Part shown: positions 16,656 to 24,546 of the stretch, one piece after another
How positions within the stretch are numbered: position 1 is the stretch's first letter
Layout: every line of letters begins with the position of its first letter
Assembly: GCA_002308595.1 (NCBI GenBank)
Contig: DBWH01000052.1
Coordinates: 9,123-45,994, forward strand
DNA: 36,872 nucleotides
Direction of reading: 5' to 3'
Source of the DNA: Mageeibacillus sp. UBA1243
GTDB taxonomy: Bacteria > Bacillota > Clostridia > UBA1212
Made by a program: the position numbers and the translations under genes
Notes under the pieces: model-generated
The model's database searches: none
Told to the model about the DNA's origin: nothing
The model's input: the letters and a program-made list of their open reading frames with translations, nothing else

Positions 16656-17447
16656 TTAAACGCTGATGTCGCACAGCCTGTTTCCGAGGACCCATGCCGC
16701 CGCAATGACAATCATTGCCCCTATCGAAATAACAAGTCCCGCGCTGCTCCCGTAGAGCGCATCCATGTAGCCTTTGGACATGCTTTTCACAAGAAGCACG
16801 AGTGCAAAAGGCATCACGGTTATGATTCTCAGGTTGTACCTTGGAAGAGCCAGCGAGCCTGCTATCTCAGCATCAGTTTCAAACTTGATTCTTATGTTTG
16901 AAAGCGCATTTCTTATCACATAAGCCATATCTCCGCCGCGAACACCTACGATTGACATTGCCTTCACACAGCTTATGACATCCTCGCTTTTAGTCTTCAT
17001 GGCAAATATCATTAACTCGTCATAGAAATGGTAAAGCATCCCTGTCTTTCTGCACACGGACTCAAGTTCAGGCGCGATATTGTCGATTTTTATCGAGCTT
17101 CCGTTTCTGAAATCGTCACACACCGCTCCGAATGCCTGTTCAACCGAATTTCCGGCCGTCACGGCGGCAAGAACAAGCTGCATTGCCTCAAGAAACTCTC
17201 CCTCGATCTTCTTCTTTCTCTTAGCCTTAAGTGCTGTAAGAAAACTTCTCAGGAAAAACGGAAACGCCAATGCCGCGGCCGCGACAGACACGTACAGATT
17301 GTTCGAGAGTATAAACGCGCCCGCGGTAACCGCCGCAAAAAACAATGCTCCTGCCGCAAAGGGAATCACAGGCTTAATCGCGTACATGCCTTCTCCGCAC
17401 GAAAAAACGTTTCCGAAGAGCTTCTTAATGCCCGCAGATTTTTTCAT
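16656..17447 (-). CDS. TadB-like pilus assembly membrane protein
   Basis: A 263-residue protein of the type II secretion F-domain family. Two N-terminal membrane helices (about 25-67), a cytoplasmic core (EFLEAMQLVLAAVTAGNSVE) and two C-terminal helices are visible. It would pair with TadC as the platform for the CpaF motor. The ATG at 17447 has AAGGAGAC 8 bases before it and overlaps the cpaF gene by 23 bp, which supports translational coupling. Confidence 0.9.
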   Translation of the reverse strand: MKKSAGIKKLFGNVFSCGEGMYAIKPVIPFAAGALFFAAVTAGAFILSNNLYVSVAAAALAFPFFLRSFLTALKAKRKKKIEGEFLEAMQLVLAAVTAGNSVEQAFGAVCDDFRNGSSIKIDNIAPELESVCRKTGMLYHFYDELMIFAMKTKSEDVISCVKAMSIVGVRGGDMAYVIRNALSNIRIKFETDAEIAGSLALPRYNLRIITVMPFALVLLVKSMSKGYMDALYGSSAGLVISIGAMIVIAAAWVLGNRLCDISV

Positions 17448-18600
17448 AAAGTCTCGTCTCCTTCCCGATTTCTCCTGTTTTTACACCGTTTTTGTAGAGG
17501 GTCTTGAGCTCCACCTTGCCGTCTTCCATGCCGGATACATAGCAGATTTCCGCGACATAACGTCTCATGCCGCTGTCCCTCTGCATATGAACCACCAGGT
17601 CAAGCCCCGAAGCTATCTGCATCCTTATGGCCTCGCTGTTGATGTTGCCCTCCCAGAGAGCCATTGTTTCAAGCCTCGTTATAATGTCTCTTGCGCTGTT
17701 TCCGTGGGCCGTCGACATGCTGCCGTCGTGTCCCGTGCACATTGCCTGGAGCATATCAACAGCCGCTGAATCCCTTACCTCTCCGACAATTATCCTGTCC
17801 GGTCTCATTCTGAGCGCGGTTTTTATCAGAGTTCTCATGCTCACCCCTCCCGCGCCGCCGGGCCCCGGATCACGCGTTTCAAGCCTCACAAGGTTCGGCG
17901 GCGTCAGCCGAAGCTCCGCAGAATCTTCCACGGTCACGATTCGTTCCCTGTCGGATATGAATTTGCAAAGGACGTTGAGGAAAGTCGTTTTTCCGCTCGA
18001 CGTTCCGCCGGACACGAAGATATTAACCTTAGCCTTGACGCACTCCTCGAGAAACGCGGCCTCTTCCGAAGAAAGACTTCCGAAGCGCACAAGCTCATCC
18101 ATGACATACGACTTATCCGGAAATTTTCTTATCGTCACAACAGGTCCGTTAATCGCGACAGGCTTCAAAACTATATTAACCCTCGACCCGTCAGAAAGCC
18201 TCGCGTCCACAACGGGTGAACTCTCGTTGACAGTCCTGTCGACCCACGAAACCATCGACTGAATCACGTTGAGCAGAACTCCGGCATCCGAAAACCTCTT
18301 TTCATATCTCTCGATTTTGCCTTTACGCTCAATGTAGATATTCTCGGTACCGTTGATCATAATCTCATTCACCTCAGGATCATCCAGCAGCGGCTGCAGA
18401 ATTCCGAGCTTCCGGTGGGCCGCAAAAACAGTCTCCGCAATCTCGTTTTTCTCGACATCGCCAATGCCGATCTTTCCCGCAAGTTCCTCAACGCACTCAA
18501 GCGCAAGGTCCCTGAATTCCCGGTCGGAATACGACCCTCCGGGCGCCAGTTTTTTCTTCAGTGATTTCTCGACGTAGTCAACATAAAAACGGTTTGCCAA
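17425..18600 (-). CDS. cpaF: CpaF/TadA family pilus motor ATPase
   Basis: A secretion ATPase of 391 residues that would power Tad pilus assembly. It shows the N-terminal CpaF domain (LQPLLDDPEVNEIMINGTEN), Walker A SGGTSSGKTTF (about 197-207), an Asp box VTVEDSAEL, Walker B RIIVGEVRD and a His box GHDGSMSTAHGNS. All catalytic motifs are intact. The start is TTG at 18600; AGGGAGGT lies 9 bases before it. It is the first gene of a five-gene operon. CpaB, CpaE/TadZ, TadE/F and a prepilin peptidase are absent from the window. Upstream lies a promoter and the 10-bp repeat array. Confidence 0.95.
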   Translation of the reverse strand: MANRFYVDYVEKSLKKKLAPGGSYSDREFRDLALECVEELAGKIGIGDVEKNEIAETVFAAHRKLGILQPLLDDPEVNEIMINGTENIYIERKGKIERYEKRFSDAGVLLNVIQSMVSWVDRTVNESSPVVDARLSDGSRVNIVLKPVAINGPVVTIRKFPDKSYVMDELVRFGSLSSEEAAFLEECVKAKVNIFVSGGTSSGKTTFLNVLCKFISDRERIVTVEDSAELRLTPPNLVRLETRDPGPGGAGGVSMRTLIKTALRMRPDRIIVGEVRDSAAVDMLQAMCTGHDGSMSTAHGNSARDIITRLETMALWEGNINSEAIRMQIASGLDLVVHMQRDSGMRRYVAEICYVSGMEDGKVELKTLYKNGVKTGEIGKETRLYEKICGH

Positions 18601-18642
18601 GCGATTGACACCTCCCTTCCGTCACCGTCCTTCGCGAGGGAA

Positions 18643-18671
18643 ATGATAACACGCCGGAGAGGGTTTGAAAA
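18643..18671 (-). promoter_or_regulatory. Predicted promoter of the Tad operon
   Basis: On the minus strand TTTTCA (18666-18671), a 17-bp spacer and TATCAT (18643-18648) lie 42 bp before the cpaF start. The -10 is 5 of 6 and the -35 only 4 of 6, which would suit an activator-dependent promoter. The repeat array begins 10 bp upstream of the -35. Confidence 0.6.
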
Positions 18672-18680
18672 GGGTGCACC

Positions 18681-18800
18681 GTTCGACAAGTTTCGACGAG
18701 TTTCGACAAGTTTCGACGTTTTTCGAGGAGTTTCGACAAATTTCGACGAATATCGTAAAGTTTCGACAAATTTCGACGAGTTTCGACGTTTTTCGCGTGT
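18681..18800. repeat. Twelve-unit, 10-bp tandem array of Spo0A-box-like sites
   Basis: Units of exactly 10 bp start at 18681, 18691, 18701 and so on to 18791. Most read TTTCGAC followed by AAG, GAG, AAA, GAA or GTT. On the minus strand the unit is YTYGTCGAAA. Four units (18682, 18702, 18732, 18762) contain TTCGACA, the exact complement of the Spo0A box TGTCGAA; most others have TTCGACG, one base off. Units at 18751 and 18791 are degenerate. A 10-bp period puts all sites on one DNA face, the spacing known for tandem Spo0A boxes. Ten is not a multiple of three, and open frames across it have no recognisable protein, so I read it as non-coding. Confidence 0.85.
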
Positions 18801-18898
18801 TTTCTCGCGCTTCCCGGTGGGTTTTCCCTAACTGTAACAAGCATTAGTTTAAGGCGGCGGGAGGCATTGGCGGGGTCTTTGAGAGGGATTGGCGGCAC

Positions 18899-18927
18899 TT
18901 GAAAAACCGGCGGATTGCGATTATAAT
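18899..18927 (+). promoter_or_regulatory. Promoter of the rhamnosidase gene
   Basis: TTGAAA (18899-18904), a 17-bp spacer and TATAAT (18922-18927) form a near-consensus sigma-A promoter about 75 bp before the start codon. The 10-bp array lies 100 bp upstream and could also affect it. No clear operator is seen between promoter and gene. Confidence 0.85.
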
Positions 18928-19002
18928 TGCGGAGTGGGAGAGGCCTGCGGAAGGGGTTTTCCGGACCGGGGCTGACACATAAAAAGCAAGGAGTCTTTGA
19001 CG

Positions 19003-21195
19003 ATGACACAGAAGGAAATGTTCGGAAAATCGATTTGGGTTGAGCCAGCGGAGAAGATCGCTTTTCCTGTTTTAAGGAGGGTTTTCCGTTTGAACGGAAA
19101 ATTTGAAAAGGTGACGCTGAGGGCCGTAGGCCTTGGCTTTTTCCATGCCTACGTTAACGGTCAGGAGGTTAACGACAGCGCATTTTTGCCCCTTAACACA
19201 GACTTTGAGGCGAGAAAGGATTACCCGGTCGACGAAAAGCTTTTCGGACACAGACTGATTGTGCCTGAGTTTGACATAACGAAAAACGTCAGTGAAGGCG
19301 AGAACCTGCTTGCGATTCATTTCGGAGGCGGCTGGTACACTTTCCAGGCGGGTCCTTTCGGTGACGCCAAGGCTATTTACCAGTTAACTGTTGAAGGCGG
19401 CGGTAAAAAAGAGATTTTCTGTTCGGGCGAGAGCGACGTGTTTGCGGACAGCTTTGTCACGGGCGACTACAACTTTACTTTCCTTGAGAGCCACGACTAT
19501 ACAGGGTTTGACGATAAGGTTATAAGTGACGTTGGCTATAACGGGAAGACTGTTGCGGCGAAGGCGGCAAGGCCCCTTGAGACCGAATATCTGTTCTCTG
19601 ACTGCCCGGGCGACAAGGTGACTGAGGTCATAACGCCAAGGGTTATAAACGAGTACGAGAAGGACGGCGCAAGGGGCAGGGTCTACGATGCGGGGAAGAA
19701 CATTTCGGCTGTGCCGGTTGTGAAAATTCTCGCAAAAGAAGGCGGGAAAGTTGCATTGGCGTTTTCGGAGGAGAAGACTTCGGAGAACATGATCGACACG
19801 AGGTATATGCACAGGCAGACGTTCGTTGCCGTGTCTGACGGAAAAGGCAGAACGATATCGCCAAAGTTTACCTGGTTTGCTTTCAGGTACATCGAGGTGT
19901 GCGGGGATGCGGAAGTTGTGAGCGTCGGGTTTGTGCATGCGGACGTTGGCGTGTCCTCGACGTTTGACTCTGACTGCGAGGCGCTCAACTGGCTTTACAA
20001 GGCTTACATTAACACCCAGCTCAGCAATATGCACGCGGGTATTCCTTCGGACTGCCCTCACATTGAGAGAAGGGGCTATACGGGCGACGGTCAGCTTACG
20101 TGCCAGGCGGCGATGACGGTTCTTGACGCGAGAAAGTTTTACCGCAAGTGGATTGACGATATTTCGGATTGCCAGGACGTTCTGACGGGCCACGTTCAGT
20201 ATACCGCGCCTTATATCAGGAGCGGCGGCGGACCGGGCGCGTGGGGATGCGCGATTGTGGAGGTTCCGTACAGGTACTACAAGGAGTACGGCGACATCGA
20301 GCCGGCAAGGCGTCTCTACCCCCAGATGCTGCGCTACTTTGACTACCTTGAGGAGCATTCGCTTAACGATATTGTCGTCAGTGACAAGGCGGGCGAGTGG
20401 TGCCTTGGCGATTGGTGCACGCTGACGCCTACGGCTCTTCCGGCAGGTTTCGTGAACAACTATTACTATATCAAGTCTATGAGGCGCGCGATTGAGATTG
20501 CGAGGCTCATCGGCAGGGATGAAGACGTTCCGCGACTTCTGGAGAAGATCGACATTAGGCTTAAGGCTACAAACGCGGCTTACTACAACACGTGGGACCA
20601 CAATTTCCTTGCCAATATTCAGGGCGCCAATGCGTTTGCGCTCGATATGGGGCTTGGCGATGAGGCGACGAAGCAGTTCCTTGTCGGCTACTACGCGGGG
20701 CTTAAACAGTTTGATACGGGCATATGCGGTACTGACGTTGTGACGAGAGTTCTTTTTGACATAGGTCAGGGGGACGTTGCGGTCGATCTGCTGCTCGGCG
20801 ACAGAACTTTTGCGGGCTGGATGAAGGCAGGTTTCACAACACTCAGCGAATACTGGCTTAACTCTACAAGGGACCGTTCGCACAGCCATCCGATGTTCGG
20901 CTCGCCGGTGACGTATTTCTTTGAGAGGCTTTTGGGTATAACTCAGGAGCCGGACTCCGCAGGATACGAGAAGCTTGTGATCGCGCCTTTTATTCCCGCC
21001 AAGTCAAACCGCCTCTCAGGTTCAAGAGAGCTCCCGTGCGGTAAGGTTTCGGCAAGCTACTCAAGGGACGAAAAGGATGCCGCCAATGTGCACGCCTCGA
21101 TCACGCTCCCCGAAGGCAAGACGGCAGCGTTCAGGTACAAGGAGACGGTAATAACGCTGAAGGCAGGCGAAAACAGGTTTGACTTCAGGGTTTAA
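19003..21195 (+). CDS. GH78-family alpha-L-rhamnosidase, intracellular
   Basis: This roughly 730-residue protein removes terminal alpha-L-rhamnose from glycans or glycosides. N-terminal beta-domains (LRAVGLGFFHAYVNGQEV) precede the catalytic (alpha/alpha)6 barrel. The family motif is IPSDCPHIERRGYTGDGQ (about 346-363), with acidic residues expected in catalysis, followed by WCTLTPTALPAGFVN and HSHPMFGSPVTYFFERLLGI. A C-terminal beta-domain ends the protein. No signal peptide is visible, so the substrate must be imported as oligosaccharides. ATG at 19003 has AAGGAG 10 bases upstream; a TTG 6 bases earlier is less likely. It is monocistronic and converges on the uronate operon. Confidence 0.93.
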   Translation: MTQKEMFGKSIWVEPAEKIAFPVLRRVFRLNGKFEKVTLRAVGLGFFHAYVNGQEVNDSAFLPLNTDFEARKDYPVDEKLFGHRLIVPEFDITKNVSEGENLLAIHFGGGWYTFQAGPFGDAKAIYQLTVEGGGKKEIFCSGESDVFADSFVTGDYNFTFLESHDYTGFDDKVISDVGYNGKTVAAKAARPLETEYLFSDCPGDKVTEVITPRVINEYEKDGARGRVYDAGKNISAVPVVKILAKEGGKVALAFSEEKTSENMIDTRYMHRQTFVAVSDGKGRTISPKFTWFAFRYIEVCGDAEVVSVGFVHADVGVSSTFDSDCEALNWLYKAYINTQLSNMHAGIPSDCPHIERRGYTGDGQLTCQAAMTVLDARKFYRKWIDDISDCQDVLTGHVQYTAPYIRSGGGPGAWGCAIVEVPYRYYKEYGDIEPARRLYPQMLRYFDYLEEHSLNDIVVSDKAGEWCLGDWCTLTPTALPAGFVNNYYYIKSMRRAIEIARLIGRDEDVPRLLEKIDIRLKATNAAYYNTWDHNFLANIQGANAFALDMGLGDEATKQFLVGYYAGLKQFDTGICGTDVVTRVLFDIGQGDVAVDLLLGDRTFAGWMKAGFTTLSEYWLNSTRDRSHSHPMFGSPVTYFFERLLGITQEPDSAGYEKLVIAPFIPAKSNRLSGSRELPCGKVSASYSRDEKDAANVHASITLPEGKTAAFRYKETVITLKAGENRFDFRV

Positions 21196-21262
21196 TCCGG
21201 GAGTCTCAGTTTACAGGTTTTAAGCTCATCAACGCACATTAAGCAACACAGTTTCTACAAGC

Positions 21263-21314
21263 AAAACAGCTCTTAACTCAGTCATAAGATTTAAACTGAA
21301 TCAAGAGCTGTTTT
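21263..21314. terminator. Bidirectional terminator between convergent operons
   Basis: AAAACAGCTCTT (21263-21274) and AAGAGCTGTTTT (21303-21314) form a 12-bp perfect stem, with an inner CAGT/ACTG pairing. T-runs follow on both strands. It would stop the rhamnosidase transcript and the Gfo/Idh operon transcript. Confidence 0.85.
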
Positions 21315-21339
21315 TGTATCCTGTCGGGACGCCGCGTTT

Positions 21340-22524
21340 TTACCAGCTGACGCTCCAGCGTTTGATGTAGCCGGGCTTGGCGGTTTCGCCTTCGGGCGAG
21401 TTTTTGAAACTCTTTTCGGCCGCCTTCTTTTCCTCAAGCATGCTGTCAAAGCAGGTCATTGCCTCCTGCGAAAGCGGGAGGGTGACGGGCTTTCCGGTCC
21501 AGGACGAGAGGAAGGCCGCGTTGGTTATAGAGAGTTCGTTTATGCCTTCAACGCCGGGGGCGATTAAGGGGGTGCCGTTTATGACAGCGGATGCGAAATC
21601 TTCGAGGATGAGCTCGTGGCCGTCGCGCGGATTGTCGAATTTGTAGAGAAATTCATTGGCGGCAGGAGTTGCTGCGGCGCCCTTTTCGGCAAAGCAGAAC
21701 TCGCGCTCGGGGACGTCAAGCTTTGTGTAGCGGAGCTCGTTCTTTTCGAGAATGATGCGGCCCCTGTCGCCCGAAATCTCGAGTCGGTTTGTGCCGGGGG
21801 CCTCGCCGGTGGTGGTGATAAAGACAGCCGACGCTCCGTTGTCGTATTCGGCGTAAATCGTCGCGTCGTCCTCAACGCCTATGTTGTGGTAGAGGCCTTC
21901 GCGGCAGAAAGCCGTGACTTTTGAGGGCATGCCGAAAAGCCATTGCCAGAGGTCTATGTTGTGGGGAGCCTGGTTTATGAGGACGCCGCCGCCCTCGCCG
22001 TTCCAAGTCGCGCGCCAGCTGCCCGAGTCGTAATAGCTTTGGGTGCGGTACCAGTTGGTGACAATCCAGACGAGCCTCTTGGGGGCGCCGATGCCGCCGC
22101 CTGAGATGATTTCCTTGGCTTTTTGGAAAAGCGGGTCGGTACGCTGGTTAAACATTATGCCGAAGACGCAGTCGCTCTTTGCCGCAGCCTCGTTCATTTT
22201 GAGAACCTCGGAAACGTTTACGCCCGCGGGTTTTTCGGAAAGGACGTGGACGCCGTTTTTGAGCGCAGAAATCACATAATGGGGGTGGAAGTAGTGCGGG
22301 GTCGCGACTATGACGGCATCGACAAGCCCGCTCTTAATGAGCTCGTCGCCGTCCTCAAACACCTTAATATCCGGAAATTCGGCAGCAAGGCGCCTGCGCT
22401 TTTCGCCGTCAACGTCACAGAGGGCGCCGAGGGTCATGCCTTTGATCTTGGCGTTTTTGATGCAGGAGCAGTGCGCGTAGCCGATGTTGCCGACACCGAT
22501 AATTCCAACCCGAATGCTTTTCAT
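21340..22524 (-). CDS. Gfo/Idh/MocA family oxidoreductase (copy 1)
   Basis: A 394-residue NAD(P)-dependent sugar or polyol dehydrogenase. The Rossmann motif is GIIGVGNIGYAH, and the family motif EKPAGV holds the catalytic lysine. The active-site region GGVLINQAPHNIDLWQWLFG has the NQxPHNxD pattern, with His as likely proton donor. It resembles its neighbour (copy 2) along the whole length, including TNWYR and GEAPGTNRLEI, so the pair arose by duplication. It is the last gene of the uronate operon, 12 bp after copy 2. The substrate is unknown; the neighbours suggest a uronate or rhamnose-linked sugar. Confidence 0.92.
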   Translation of the reverse strand: MKSIRVGIIGVGNIGYAHCSCIKNAKIKGMTLGALCDVDGEKRRRLAAEFPDIKVFEDGDELIKSGLVDAVIVATPHYFHPHYVISALKNGVHVLSEKPAGVNVSEVLKMNEAAAKSDCVFGIMFNQRTDPLFQKAKEIISGGGIGAPKRLVWIVTNWYRTQSYYDSGSWRATWNGEGGGVLINQAPHNIDLWQWLFGMPSKVTAFCREGLYHNIGVEDDATIYAEYDNGASAVFITTTGEAPGTNRLEISGDRGRIILEKNELRYTKLDVPEREFCFAEKGAAATPAANEFLYKFDNPRDGHELILEDFASAVINGTPLIAPGVEGINELSITNAAFLSSWTGKPVTLPLSQEAMTCFDSMLEEKKAAEKSFKNSPEGETAKPGYIKRWSVSW

Positions 22525-22536
22525 GTCAAACCCTTG

Positions 22537-23706
22537 TCATTTTCCTGTGTTGTAGGTTCCGGAGAGGTCCGCAACGGCACCGCCAACGTCATCCTTGCGC
22601 CTTGACGTCGCAACCCTCTTCATGAGCTCGTTGTAGTAAAGGTCCGCGTCGAAAGGAATCTCGACGGTCTTGCCGAGCCACGCGGAAAGGTGCATCGCAT
22701 TGGAGATGGTAAGGCCGTTGATGCCCTCCTCGCCGCCTGCGACCATGGGCTCGTCCCTGAGAATGGCAGCTGCAAAAGCGTTGAGGACGCCGGAGTGCTG
22801 CGGGGAGAGACCGTCGGTTTCGACTTCGACAGTCGTGCTCTTGGGCTGGGCGAAAGATACCTTGTTGATCTTGCTGAATTCGGGTTCGAACATCTCGAGC
22901 TCGGTCATGTAGAGCTTGCCGTTTTCAGCGAGAAGCTTGCCGCCCTCAAGGGTAATCTCGAAGCGGTTTGTGCCGGGGGCGTCGCCCGTTGTGGTTATGA
23001 ATGTGCCTGTCGCGCCGTTTTCGTACTCGACGAACGCGGTCACGTCGTCTTCAACCTCAATGTCGTGCCACTTGCCGAAGTACATGTGCGCGGTCACGGT
23101 CTTGGGCATGCCGCAGATCCACTGCCAGAGGTCAAGGTTGTGGGGGCACTGGTTGAGAAGGACGCCGCCGCCCTCGCCGCTCCAGGTTGCTCTCCACGCG
23201 CCAGAATCGTAATATGCCTGCGGGCGGTACCAGTTGGTGATAATCCAGTTGGTGCGCTTGATTTGGCCGAGCCTGCCGCTCTTTACGATTTCGCGCATTT
23301 TTCGGTAAACACAGTCGGTTCTCTGGTTGAACATCATGCCGAATTTTGCCTTGCTTGTCTTGGCGAATTCGTTCATCTCGACAACTGCCTTGGTGTATAC
23401 GCCGGCGGGTTTTTCGCACATGACGTGGATGTTTCTCTTGAGGCACTCGATCACGTACTTGGGGTGCGAGTAGTGCGGCACGGCAATGATGCACGCGTCG
23501 ATAAGGCCCGAGTCCAGCATCTCTTCAGCGTTTGTAAAGCAGGCCGGCGCCTCCTTCATAAAACCTTTTGCCCAGTCAAGTCTGTCCTGTTTGAGGTCGC
23601 AGACTGCCGTCACGCGGATTTCGGGGCACCTTCCGGCCTCAATATTGGCAATGTGTCCGCTTCCCATGTTTCCCACGCCGAGAATACCCATTCTAACATA
23701 ATCCAT
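22537..23706 (-). CDS. Gfo/Idh/MocA family oxidoreductase (copy 2)
   Basis: A roughly 389-residue paralogue of the previous gene. Rossmann motif GILGVGNMGSGH, EKPAGV motif and GGVLLNQCPHNLDLWQWICG are intact, so both copies look active. Differences cluster in the C-terminal third, where the substrate usually binds, so the two may act on different sugars or catalyse paired oxidation and reduction. GGAGG lies 8 bases before ATG at 23706; a GTG directly before it (23709) is also possible. The dispersed repeat TTTTGACTCTTTACG lies in its leader. Confidence 0.92.
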   Translation of the reverse strand: MDYVRMGILGVGNMGSGHIANIEAGRCPEIRVTAVCDLKQDRLDWAKGFMKEAPACFTNAEEMLDSGLIDACIIAVPHYSHPKYVIECLKRNIHVMCEKPAGVYTKAVVEMNEFAKTSKAKFGMMFNQRTDCVYRKMREIVKSGRLGQIKRTNWIITNWYRPQAYYDSGAWRATWSGEGGGVLLNQCPHNLDLWQWICGMPKTVTAHMYFGKWHDIEVEDDVTAFVEYENGATGTFITTTGDAPGTNRFEITLEGGKLLAENGKLYMTELEMFEPEFSKINKVSFAQPKSTTVEVETDGLSPQHSGVLNAFAAAILRDEPMVAGGEEGINGLTISNAMHLSAWLGKTVEIPFDADLYYNELMKRVATSRRKDDVGGAVADLSGTYNTGK

Positions 23707-23727
23707 CACTTAATCCTCCAAAACCGT

Positions 23728-23749
23728 GATTTTTGACTCTTTACGCATT
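23728..23749 (+). repeat. Dispersed short repeat, copy 1
   Basis: This intergenic copy has GATTTTTGACTCTTTACG followed by CATT. It shares 19 bases (TTTTGACTCTTTACGCATT) with 28815-28833 on the other strand, and 18 bases (GATTTTTGACTCTTTACG) with 31901-31918 on the other strand. It sits between the stop of one isomerase gene and the Shine-Dalgarno of the Gfo/Idh gene. Confidence 0.6.
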
Positions 23750-23781
23750 CAGCAAACGGGAATGCACGTAAACCGCCAATG

Positions 23782-24540
23782 TCAATCGAGGCCCCACGAA
23801 CCGAGCCTCTTAAAACTTCTTCTGAGGCAGTCAAACGGGTCCTCGCCGTAGCAGTCGTCCTGCTCGACAAGCAGATACTCCGTGCCTGCGTTTTCGGCCT
23901 CGTAAAGCACCCTTGAGAAGTTGATGTTGCCCTCGCCGACAACGGCCATGCGCTGCTGGTTTGAGACGATTGTCATGTCCTTGAGGTGGATTGCCGGCAC
24001 CCTGCCCTTGAGGTTTTTGATCCACTGTGCGGGGTCGCCGCCGCCGAACTGAACCCAATACGTGTCAACCGTAAAGCCCATCTCGTCGGGGGAGAACATG
24101 GTCGCGAGCTTTTCCATGCCCGTGACGCCCTTCTCGTCCTTGGCGAATTCAAACTGGTGGTTGTGGTACATGAGGTAAAGGCCGCTCTCGGCAATCTCTT
24201 TGGCCGCGGGCTTGAAACCCTCCTCGAAAGCCTCGTAATTTGCGCACTGGTGCCCGCCGGGCATGCAGCCGACGCCAATGAGCTTCGAGCCGAAAATCTT
24301 GTGATTTTCGATTACATTGGCGGTGTCGTTTTTGATCGCGTCAGGGTTTGTGTGCGTGAGGACGCAGGTCAGGCCGTTCTTCTGAAGCTCGTTTTTGAGC
24401 CACTCAGCCTCAAAAGGACACGTTCCGCTCACCTGAACGAACTCGTAGCCTATGTCGGCGACCTTCTTAAGCGACTCCGAGAAACCGCCAAGGTCCCTGC
24501 AATACTCTCTCAATGTGTAAAGCTGTGCGCCTACTCTCAT
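23782..24540 (-). CDS. TIM-barrel sugar phosphate isomerase/epimerase (protein 1)
   Basis: A 252-residue AP-endonuclease-2-like TIM-barrel protein, the fold of IolE, hydroxypyruvate isomerase and many sugar epimerases. Likely metal ligands are in YHNHQFEF (about 125-132), DTYWVQFGGGD (D159), HLKDM (H185) and VEQDD (E226). The opening VGAQLYTLREYC is typical. The substrate is not known. ATG at 24540 follows the next upstream gene by 6 bases, with the Shine-Dalgarno GGAAGG inside its end. It belongs to the uronate operon, where it may interconvert keto-sugars formed by the oxidoreductases. Confidence 0.88.
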   Translation of the reverse strand: MRVGAQLYTLREYCRDLGGFSESLKKVADIGYEFVQVSGTCPFEAEWLKNELQKNGLTCVLTHTNPDAIKNDTANVIENHKIFGSKLIGVGCMPGGHQCANYEAFEEGFKPAAKEIAESGLYLMYHNHQFEFAKDEKGVTGMEKLATMFSPDEMGFTVDTYWVQFGGGDPAQWIKNLKGRVPAIHLKDMTIVSNQQRMAVVGEGNINFSRVLYEAENAGTEYLLVEQDDCYGEDPFDCLRRSFKRLGSWGLD

Positions 24541-24546
24541 TTTTCT

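Noticed and set aside
18681..18800. The array as a CRISPR
   Set aside because: Units are 10 bp with no spacers, and no cas genes are present.
18578..19009. Minus-strand open frames across the 10-bp array giving repeats such as RRNLSKL
   Set aside because: A 10-bp unit read in threes always makes a 10-residue repeat when no stop occurs. All frames of the region stay open in part, there is no Shine-Dalgarno, and the frames cross the Tad and rhamnosidase promoters.
19384..20889. 501-codon open frame on the minus strand within the rhamnosidase gene
   Set aside because: The plus strand encodes an intact GH78 protein; the minus frame is compositionally odd (Arg, Val, His rich).
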